Part shown: in pieces, positions 31,156 to 36,110 of the stretch
How positions within the stretch are numbered: position 1 is the first letter of the stretch
Layout: every line of letters begins with the position of its first letter
Origin: Thermopetrobacter sp964430935
GTDB lineage: Bacteria; Pseudomonadota; Alphaproteobacteria; Rhizobiales; Aestuariivirgaceae
Length of the DNA: 36,110 nt
Reading direction: 5' to 3'
NCBI GenBank assembly: GCA_964430935.1
Contig: CAYSHK010000021.1
Coordinates: 1-36,110, forward strand
Notes under the pieces: generated by a model
Seen by the model: the letters and a program-made list of their open reading frames with translations, nothing else
Databases searched by the model: none
Told to the model about the DNA's origin: nothing
Position numbers and translations under genes: made by a program

Positions 31156-31788
31156 TCAGTGCGAGTAGAACTCGACCACCAGGTGCGGCTCCATCTGGAC
31201 CGGGTACGGCACGTCGGAGAGCTGCGGCACGCGCAGGAACTTCGCGGTCATCTTCTTGTGGTCGACCTCGATGTAGTCCGGCACGTCGCGCTCGGCGGAG
31301 GCGACGGCCTCCAGCACCAGCGGAATCTCGCGGGACTTCTCGCGGACCTCGATGACGTCGCCCTCCTTCACGCGGTAGGAGGGAATGTTCACCCGCCGGC
31401 CGTTGACCTTCACATGGCCGTGGTTGACGAACTGGCGCGCGGCGAAGATGGTCGGCACGAACTTGGCGCGGTAGACCACCGCATCCAGCCGGCGCTCCAG
31501 CAGGCCGATGAGGTTCTCGGCCGTGTTGCCCTTCATGCGGTCGGCCTCGAGATAGGTGCGGTGGAACTGCTTCTCGGTGATGTCGCCGTAGTATTTCTTC
31601 AGCTTCTGCTTGGCGCGCAGATGGATGCCGTAGTCGGACAGCTTGCCGCGGCGGCGCTGGCCGTGCTGGCCGGGTCCGTACTCGCGGCGGTTCACCGGGC
31701 TCTTCGGACGGCCCCACAGGTTTTCGCCGAGATAGCGGTCGATCTTGTACTTGGACTGGTGGCGCTTGCCGGAATTCTTCCTGGCCAT
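31156..31788 (-). CDS. rpsD: 30S ribosomal protein S4
   Basis: A 210-residue S4. The N-terminal region has the 16S rRNA-binding pattern (SKYKIDRYLGENLWGRPKSP, YGPGQHGQRRRGKLSDYG), and the S4 RNA-binding domain (about 98-165) has ERRLDAVVYRAKFVPTIFAARQFVNHGHVKVNGRRVNIPSY. It lacks the N-terminal zinc-finger cysteines, so it is the C-minus form. It is a primary assembly protein of the small subunit. Here it is a single gene, as usual in alphaproteobacteria, not part of the alpha operon. GGAGAG precedes the ATG; a hairpin lies in the ~170-base leader region. Confidence 0.98.
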   Translation of the reverse strand: MARKNSGKRHQSKYKIDRYLGENLWGRPKSPVNRREYGPGQHGQRRRGKLSDYGIHLRAKQKLKKYYGDITEKQFHRTYLEADRMKGNTAENLIGLLERRLDAVVYRAKFVPTIFAARQFVNHGHVKVNGRRVNIPSYRVKEGDVIEVREKSREIPLVLEAVASAERDVPDYIEVDHKKMTAKFLRVPQLSDVPYPVQMEPHLVVEFYSH

Positions 31789-31836
31789 GTCTGTATCTCT
31801 CCAAAGTCACCAATGCAAAAAGGCGCGAAGCCGTCA

Positions 31837-31863
31837 GGGCTCCCCGCCGGGGTTATGGAGCCC
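31837..31863. other. Hairpin in the rpsD upstream region
   Basis: GGGCTCC (31837-31843) pairs with GGAGCCC (31857-31863); an alternative inner pairing CCCC/GGGG is possible. It lies about 50 bases upstream of rpsD and also downstream of murI, so it may be a murI terminator or an rpsD leader structure. Confidence 0.35.
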
Positions 31864-31961
31864 GCCCTCCTCATCCCGGTCTCCCGGACTGACAGGAAAC
31901 GGCTCCCGACGCCGTTTCCGCAGGCAGGCGGAGAGGCTTATATGACCAATTCCCCCCGCCG

Positions 31962-32789
31962 TCAACCTGCCCCGCGCCGGCCTTCCTCCCCCGCATCCCC
32001 GACGACCGCCATCCGGGGAAAGCCCTCCGCCGCGAGAACCGCGCGCAGCCCTTCCCCCGGAGCCGTGGCGAAGACCCGGCCGCCATGGGCATCCCCCCGG
32101 TCGTCGCAGCCTTCCGCCACCTCCAGGGCGCGGCGGGCTATGGCCGCGGAAGGATCGACGAAGGTCACCGGCCATGGCGCCACCCGCTCCATCTCCTCCC
32201 GAAGCAGCGGATAGTGCGTGCAGCCGAGCACCACGACGTCGGTGGCGCGTCCCTTCCGTTCGACGAAGGCGGGCGCGATCTCGCGGCGCAGGGCTTCCGG
32301 GTCCACGGGGCGTCCGGCCAGCTTGTCCTCGGCCATGCGGGCCAAGCCGGCGGCACCATGGAGAACCACCTCGCAATGGAAGGCGTATGTGTGGATCAGG
32401 GCGGTGGTGTATTCGCGCTTCACGGTGCCGGGAGTGGCCAGCACGCCGATGACGCCGGTCCGGGTCAGTTTCGCCGCGGGCTTGATGGCCGGCACGGTGC
32501 CCACGAAAGGCATGTCGTATTCCGCCCGCAGCGCCGCCAGCGAGATCACCGAGGCGGTGTTGCAGGCCACGACCACCACGTCCGGCCGCGCGGCGTCGAT
32601 CAGCCGGCCCATGAGGGAGACGATGTGGGCGCGCAGCGCGTCCTCCTCCCAGTCGCCATAGGGGAAGCCCGCGGTGTCCGCGGCGTAGTCGATGGCCACG
32701 CGCCCGCGCCCGGCCGCCCGCAGCGCCCGCGCCACGGTGAGCCCGCCCAGCCCGGAATCGAAAACGAGGATGCGCCGCATCTGTCCCAT
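31962..32789 (-). CDS. murI: Glutamate racemase
   Basis: A 275-residue enzyme making D-glutamate for peptidoglycan. Catalytic residues are in place: DSGLGG (11-16), Cys76 in ACNTAS, and Cys190/His192 in GCTHYPLL. The C-terminal ~15 residues are Gly/Arg-rich and not conserved. The first ATG at 32789 has GGGAATGG upstream; Met4 (32780) is a possible alternative. It is cytoplasmic. It lies 65 bases downstream of trmJ on the same strand and could be co-transcribed with it. Confidence 0.95.
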   Translation of the reverse strand: MGQMRRILVFDSGLGGLTVARALRAAGRGRVAIDYAADTAGFPYGDWEEDALRAHIVSLMGRLIDAARPDVVVVACNTASVISLAALRAEYDMPFVGTVPAIKPAAKLTRTGVIGVLATPGTVKREYTTALIHTYAFHCEVVLHGAAGLARMAEDKLAGRPVDPEALRREIAPAFVERKGRATDVVVLGCTHYPLLREEMERVAPWPVTFVDPSAAIARRALEVAEGCDDRGDAHGGRVFATAPGEGLRAVLAAEGFPRMAVVGDAGEEGRRGAG

Positions 32790-32854
32790 CCATTCCCGTC
32801 ACGCGGGAATCGCGAACCTTCCCGACGGCATGTTCGCCCGCGCGGCGAGCGGGG

Positions 32855-33676
32855 TCAACCTTCCGCATCCCCGCGCCGGCGGCGGTCGTGACGGATGCCG
32901 GAAAGCGTGCGGATGATCCCGCGGAAGGTGCGCACCTCCTGCTCGGAGAGCTCGGCACGCTCGAACATGTTGCGGAGATTGCGGACGATGGTGGGGCGCA
33001 TGTCCGGTGACTTGAAATAGCCCGCCGCCTCCAGATCGCTCTCCAGATGCTCGAACATGCCGATCAGCTCCGCCTTGGTGGCGGGCCGGGAATCGGGCAT
33101 CTTCAGCCCCGGAGCCAGCGCCGGCGCCTCGTCCGTCTCCATGCCGAGCGTCTCGCCGTGCTCGTGCCGGTACCATTCGTAGGCCACCAGCAGCACGGCC
33201 TGGGCGATGTTGATGGAGGCGAAACGCGGATTGACCGGGGCGGTCACGATGACGTCGGCCAGCGACACCTCGTCATTGGTCAGTCCCCAGCGCTCGCGCC
33301 CGAACAGGATGCCGAGGCGCTGCCCGCGCCGCACCCGTGCGCGCATGTCGCGCCCCGCCTGCTCCGGCGTGATGACGGTCTTGGTCATGCCGCGGGGGCG
33401 GGCGGTGGTGGCGTAGACATGGTGCAGATCGGCGATGGCGTCCTCCAGCCGGTCGAACACCCGCACGCCGTCAAGGATGAAGTCGGCCCCGGAAGCGGCC
33501 TTGCGCGCCCGCTCGTTCGGCCATCCGTCGCGCGGATCCACCAGCCGCATCTCGGAAAGTCCGAAATTGGCCATGGCGCGCGCCGCGGTGCCGATGTTCT
33601 CCCCCAGCTGCGGGTTGACGAGGATCACCACCGGCGCATCCGGATCGCACTTCTCTGGAGCTCTGGCCTTGCTCAT
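32855..33676 (-). CDS. trmJ: tRNA/rRNA 2'-O-methyltransferase, TrmJ/TrmH group 1 (SPOUT)
   Basis: A 273-residue SPOUT methyltransferase. The N-terminal domain starts VVILVNPQLGENIGTAARAMANFGL (motif 1 with NIGTAARA); motif 2 is GILFGRERWGLTNDEV; motif 3 is NPRFASINIAQAVLLVAYE. The C-terminal extension (about 190-270) is helical. TrmJ methylates position 32 of certain tRNAs using S-adenosylmethionine. The start at 33676 (MSKARAPE) is preferred; two upstream in-frame ATGs add non-conserved residues, while GGGGAATCAGGG precedes 33676. The toxin-antitoxin operon is divergent, with about 260 bases between. Confidence 0.94.
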   Translation of the reverse strand: MSKARAPEKCDPDAPVVILVNPQLGENIGTAARAMANFGLSEMRLVDPRDGWPNERARKAASGADFILDGVRVFDRLEDAIADLHHVYATTARPRGMTKTVITPEQAGRDMRARVRRGQRLGILFGRERWGLTNDEVSLADVIVTAPVNPRFASINIAQAVLLVAYEWYRHEHGETLGMETDEAPALAPGLKMPDSRPATKAELIGMFEHLESDLEAAGYFKSPDMRPTIVRNLRNMFERAELSEQEVRTFRGIIRTLSGIRHDRRRRGDAEG

Positions 33677-33855
33677 GCCCTGATTCCCCATGGTTGACGG
33701 GAAAAGCATGTATCACGCCGCACCTCCGTGCTCCAGCGGTTCGTTCATGGCGTCCCCCACCGCATGCCATCCCTTTCCGGCCATCCGCGCCATCCGGCTT
33801 GACGGCCAGCATTCCGAAACCGGAAAGGCGCCGGACGGCCACCGGACATCGCCAG

Positions 33856-33917
33856 ATTCCAAAAATGGAAAATTCTGGATATTTATCCATTTTTGGAATA
33901 TATGGAAACATATCCAG
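33856..33917. promoter_or_regulatory. Nested inverted-repeat operator of the Xre-RES operon
   Basis: A 14-bp perfect inverted repeat (ATTCCAAAAATGGA at 33856-33869, TCCATTTTTGGAAT at 33886-33899; spacer 16) encloses and overlaps a second palindrome TGGATA-TT-TATCCA (33876-33889). A further TATCCAG (33911-33917) pairs with CTGGATA (33875-33881). This AT-rich island lies 23-84 bases before the antitoxin start, exactly where the promoter should be. It probably binds the antitoxin or antitoxin-toxin complex for autoregulation. Confidence 0.75.
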
Positions 33918-33939
33918 ACGCTTTCATGGGAACGCCCGA

Positions 33940-34341
33940 ATGAACATGCCATCACCCCGAATGGGTACGGATCGCGAGCTGTCCGGCCCGGCATTGCGCA
34001 CCTTCTTCAAGATAGCCGAGGCCTGGAAGCTCGACCGCGATGAACAGATGCGCCTGCTGGGCCTGAACGCCATCTCCACCTACTACAAATGGAAAGAGGC
34101 TCCGCAGAAGGCGCGTCTGGGGCGCGACACGCTGGAGCGACTCTCCTACATCTTCGGCATCTACAAGGCGCTGCAGATTCTGCTGCCCGACCCACGGGCC
34201 GCCGATGGCTGGATCAGGAAACCCAACAAGGCCCCGCTTTTCGGCGGGAAACCGGCCCTGGAGCGAATGCTGTCGGGCAATGTCGCCGACCTCTACGTGG
34301 TGCGCGAATATCTCGACGCCCAGCGCGGAGGCTGGAGTTGA
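33940..34341 (+). CDS. MbcA/ParS/Xre-family antitoxin
   Basis: A 133-residue antitoxin. The N-terminal part (about 16-75) has the Xre-like helix-turn-helix of these antitoxins (ALRTFFKIAEAWKLDRDEQ, LLGLNAISTYYKWKEAP), and the C-terminal MbcA/ParS toxin-binding domain (about 76-133) has LERLSYIFGIYKALQILLP and NVADLYVVREYLDAQRGGW. The ATG at 33940 is preferred; the frame is open further upstream but runs through the operator. The stop overlaps the toxin start (TGATG, 34339-34343). It neutralises the RES toxin and, with it, should bind the inverted repeats upstream. Its promoter region is markedly AT-rich against the genome, consistent with a transferred cassette. Confidence 0.9.
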   Translation: MNMPSPRMGTDRELSGPALRTFFKIAEAWKLDRDEQMRLLGLNAISTYYKWKEAPQKARLGRDTLERLSYIFGIYKALQILLPDPRAADGWIRKPNKAPLFGGKPALERMLSGNVADLYVVREYLDAQRGGWS

Positions 34342-35036
34342 TGGAGCTTCCTCCGCTTGCGCGCATTCGCTGGCGACCATGCTGGCGCATCATTCCTTCC
34401 CGCTTTCCGCCCATCGATCTGTTCGAGCGGGTGGCCGACCCCGGCGATCTCGAGGCGGTCATCGAGATAGAGAGCATGACCAACCCGCGCCTGCGCGAGG
34501 AAGCCGGCGAGCTGCGCCTGGTGGCGGAGGAAGACCGCGTAAGCGGCCCCGGCGCGGGCTACATAATGGCCGCCTTCACGCATCTGAACCCACAGGGCAG
34601 CCGCTTCAGCGACGGCTCATGGGGCGTCTATTACGCCGCCGCCGACCTCGACACGGCGATTGCCGAAACCATCCACCACCGGCAAGTGTTCCTGCGCGCG
34701 ACGGACGAGCCGCCCATGGAGCTGGACATGCGGGTGCTCGTGGCCGACGCGGAGGGCCAACTGCACGACATCCGCCCATGGCGCGAGAGACGGCCTGAGC
34801 TTTATCACCCATCCGATTATTCAGCCCCGCAGGCGCTGGCGCGGCAATTGCGCGAGGGAGGCTCATGGGGCATCGCTTATCACAGCGTGCGCCACGCGGG
34901 CGGCGAAAACATAGCCGTCTTCCGCCCGCCCGTCCTCTCCAACTGCCGCCAGGAGCGCCACTTGTGCTACGTCTGGGACGGTGGAAAGATCTCCCACGTT
35001 TATGAAAAACGCCCCTTGGGCGGAGCAAATCCATGA
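34341..35036 (+). CDS. RES-domain toxin (NAD+-depleting)
   Basis: A 231-residue RES toxin. Family residues are visible: Arg in ARIRWRPCWRI, Arg88 in GSRFSDGSWGVYYAA with Tyr97/98, Glu109 in TAIAETIHH, then His181-Ser182 in AYHSVR and Asn190 in GGENIAVF. Studied RES toxins (MbcT, and the Pseudomonas putida and Photorhabdus proteins) degrade NAD+ and are neutralised by the Xre/MbcA-type antitoxin encoded upstream, as here. The catalytic residues appear intact, so the toxin is probably functional. The start shares one base with the antitoxin stop. A 10-bp inverted repeat begins on its stop codon and encloses a terminator. Confidence 0.92.
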   Translation: MELPPLARIRWRPCWRIIPSRFPPIDLFERVADPGDLEAVIEIESMTNPRLREEAGELRLVAEEDRVSGPGAGYIMAAFTHLNPQGSRFSDGSWGVYYAAADLDTAIAETIHHRQVFLRATDEPPMELDMRVLVADAEGQLHDIRPWRERRPELYHPSDYSAPQALARQLREGGSWGIAYHSVRHAGGENIAVFRPPVLSNCRQERHLCYVWDGGKISHVYEKRPLGGANP

Positions 35037-35086
35037 ATGCCCTCCCGCCCCCGGACGCTCCGGGTATTTTACCCGCGGCATTCATG
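35032..35086. repeat. 10-bp inverted repeat spanning the toxin stop codon
   Basis: CATGAATGCC (35032-35041) and GGCATTCATG (35077-35086) are perfect inverted copies; the left arm contains the TGA stop of the toxin. The pair encloses the terminator hairpin at 35050-35064. Confidence 0.6.
35050..35070 (+). terminator. Terminator of the toxin-antitoxin operon
   Basis: A 6-bp stem CCCGGA/TCCGGG with a 3-base loop, followed by TATTTT, 13 bases after the toxin stop. Confidence 0.6.
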
Positions 35087-35142
35087 CGGGGTGACGGATA
35101 TCCGCTGTCAGGACTCTATCGTAAGTAATTGAAATGCTGAAT

Positions 35143-35208
35143 AGATTCCCGCTTTCGCGGGAATGACGAAGGAGGAGTTTTCGTCATTCCCGGGCTTGAC
35201 CCGGGAAT
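35143..35208. repeat. Paired REP-like (BIME-type) palindromic element
   Basis: Two inverted copies of one small palindromic unit. The left unit (35143-35169) is GATTCCCGC-TTTC-GCGGGAAT plus tail GACGAA; the right unit (35179-35208), read on the minus strand, is GATTCCCGGG-TCAAG-CCCGGGAAT plus tail GACGAA. Stems are 8 and 9 bp, and the tails face each other across nine bases. Such GATTCCCG...CGGGAAT repeats are common between genes in alphaproteobacteria. No transposase is nearby. Confidence 0.8.
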
Positions 35209-35298
35209 CCATGCGGCATTGGTGGCAGGCTCCATCGCCTTCGGGTAGAGATGGCTATTCGGGGCGCCGCCAGCAAAGTTTTCCGCGATTATCCGCGA

Positions 35299-35311
35299 CG
35301 GGAATTTCCCG
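35299..35311. promoter_or_regulatory. Palindrome upstream of the 2TM protein gene
   Basis: CGGGAA-T-TTCCCG is a perfect 6-1-6 palindrome about 50 bases before the gene start. It may be an operator. Confidence 0.35.
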
Positions 35312-35360
35312 CCCGTGCGTATGTTTTCGTGTAAGGAACTATTCGGGGAGGAATGCACCC

Positions 35361-35573
35361 ATGTCCACCAAGACCATTTCCCGGAACAACGGAGCGCCCA
35401 TGCGTGGGCTGATGCGCCACGCGGCTATCTATGCCGTGGTCATCACTGCCTTGATGGTTTTCAACATATTGCGCGCAGGTGGGATTACCTGGGCCATCTG
35501 GCCGGCCCTGGGATGGGGCATCGGCCTGATTTATCATGCCTCGAGGGTTTTCCGGCGCGGTAATCCCTCCTGA
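35361..35573 (+). CDS. Small 2TM-domain membrane protein
   Basis: A 70-residue protein with a basic N-terminus and two membrane helices (about 19-38, AAIYAVVITALMVFNIL; about 42-60, WAIWPALGWGIGLIYHA), fitting the 2TM domain family. In other proteins this domain is often attached to histidine kinases or LytTR regulators; here it stands alone. The ATG at 35361 has GGGGAGGA upstream. The longer open frame upstream runs through the repeat element and is not coding. Function unknown. Confidence 0.78.
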   Translation: MSTKTISRNNGAPMRGLMRHAAIYAVVITALMVFNILRAGGITWAIWPALGWGIGLIYHASRVFRRGNPS

Positions 35574-35618
35574 CATTTTTGGCATTACCGGGGACCGGGG
35601 CAAATCATCCCCCTGCCC

Positions 35619-36110
35619 TCACCCCGTCATTTCGGCGATCTTCTCGCGCACGGCTTGCAGGGCCTCCTCGGCCTTGCTGGCGTCGGGGCCGCCGGCCTGG
35701 GCGAGGTCGGGGCGGCCGCCGCCGCCCTTGCCGCCCAGCGCGGCGGACGCCGCGCGCACCAGTTCCACGGCGTTGACGCGGCCGGTCAGGTCATCGGTGA
35801 CGCCGGCGACCACCGCCGCCTTGCCGTCGACCACGTCCACCAGCACGACGACGCCGGACTTCAGCTTGCCCTTGCCGGCGTCGGCCAGTCCGCGCAGCTC
35901 CTTGGGCGGAATGCCCTCCACCAGCTTGAGCATGGCCTTCACACCGTTGATCTCTTCCGTTTCGTCTGCCGCCGCGCCGCCGCCCATGGCCAGCTTCTTC
36001 TTGGCCTCGGCCAGTTCGCGCTCCAGCTTCTTGCGCTCCTCGAGCAGCGCCGAGATGCGCCCGGGCACTTCTTCCGGCTTTACCTTGAGGGCGCCGGCCG
36101 TCTCCTTCAG
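35619..36110 (-). CDS. alaS: Alanyl-tRNA synthetase, C-terminal part (5' end outside window)
   Basis: The last 163 codons of alaS; the frame stays open to the window edge at 36110. Visible are a coiled coil (ALLEERKKLERELAEAKKKL) and the DHHA1-type C-Ala domain (GVVVLVDVVDGKAAVVAGVTDDLTGRVNAVELV, GGKGGGGRPDLAQAGGPD), which helps bind tRNA and bridges aminoacylation and editing. The GGGGRPDLAQAGG motif is the family signature at the C-terminus. The catalytic and editing domains lie outside the window. It converges with the 2TM gene, 45 bases apart. Confidence 0.96.
   Translation of the reverse strand: MKETAGALKVKPEEVPGRISALLEERKKLERELAEAKKKLAMGGGAAADETEEINGVKAMLKLVEGIPPKELRGLADAGKGKLKSGVVVLVDVVDGKAAVVAGVTDDLTGRVNAVELVRAASAALGGKGGGGRPDLAQAGGPDASKAEEALQAVREKIAEMTG

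Noticed and set aside
33694..33939. A longer antitoxin starting at 33694
   Set aside because: The extra 82 codons run through the inverted-repeat operator and show no conserved features; the divergent trmJ start would overlap the regulatory region.
35143..35208. The repeated palindromes as a CRISPR array
   Set aside because: Only two units, in inverted orientation and with unequal stems; this is the form of REP/BIME elements.
35163..35360. A longer form of the 2TM protein starting within the REP-like element
   Set aside because: The extension is encoded by the palindromic repeat and lacks a ribosome-binding site, while 35361 has a good one.
1..36110. tRNA genes, rRNA genes or insertion sequences
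   Set aside because: I looked through the gaps between genes and saw no cloverleaf-like sequence, rRNA segment or transposase; small RNAs cannot be excluded by eye.

Overview
The window is about 36 kb of GC-rich DNA (by eye around 63-65% G+C) from an alphaproteobacterium, probably near the Rhodospirillales. The evidence is: an alphaproteobacterial-type porin, a pyruvate dehydrogenase E1-beta subunit with its own N-terminal lipoyl domain, a BTLCP transglutaminase-like cysteine peptidase, an Irr/PerR-like box upstream of a peroxiredoxin, and an rpsD-murI-trmJ neighbourhood. It is a chromosomal, mostly housekeeping region, densely coded and largely on the minus strand. I see no phage, insertion sequence, CRISPR array, rRNA or tRNA. 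The genus is not determinable from what I can see.

Layout. 1-2246 (+): the 3' part of a porin with a strong terminator, then a secreted trypsin-like lipoprotein. 2310-4709 (-): a quinone oxidoreductase translationally coupled to a Card1/DUF1887-like PD-(D/E)XK nuclease, then a periplasmic Tll0287-like haem protein. 4884-5676 (+): a 1-Cys peroxiredoxin with a promoter overlapped by a perfect 7-1-7 palindrome. 5819-10089 (-): an outer-membrane beta-barrel protein and pyruvate carboxylase. 10286-14591 (-): a five-gene operon for a tungsten-type aldehyde oxidoreductase (polyferredoxin, AOR, FAD/NAD subunit, MoaD-like carrier and an unknown 89-residue protein). 14852-20636 (-): ftsB, then pdhA-pdhB-pdhC-lpd. 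20798-23146: DUF2267, YjbQ, the BTLCP peptidase and a gamma-carbonic-anhydrase-like protein. 23360-25987 (-): a family-3 periplasmic binding protein coupled to a DAACS symporter, followed by a 95-residue unknown. 26245-30791 (-): a Gld-type ABC system (ATPase, permease, GldG-like, DUF4340). 31156-33676 (-): rpsD, murI, trmJ. 33940-35036 (+): an Xre/ParS-RES toxin-antitoxin pair behind an elaborate inverted-repeat operator. 35143-35573: a paired REP-like element and a 2TM protein. 35619-36110 (-): the C-terminus of alaS.

How they fit together. Pyc and Pdh are the two main fates of pyruvate (oxaloacetate and acetyl-CoA). The AOR operon would oxidise aldehydes to acids, or run in reverse, with electrons passing through its polyferredoxin to an FAD/NAD subunit. 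The peroxiredoxin, the haem protein and the quinone oxidoreductase form a loose redox/stress cluster. The least explained parts are the binding-protein-plus-DAACS pair, the stand-alone Card1-like nuclease, the small glycine-tailed protein at the end of the AOR operon, and the Gld/DUF4340 ABC system. All calls come from reading the sequence; no database search was run.
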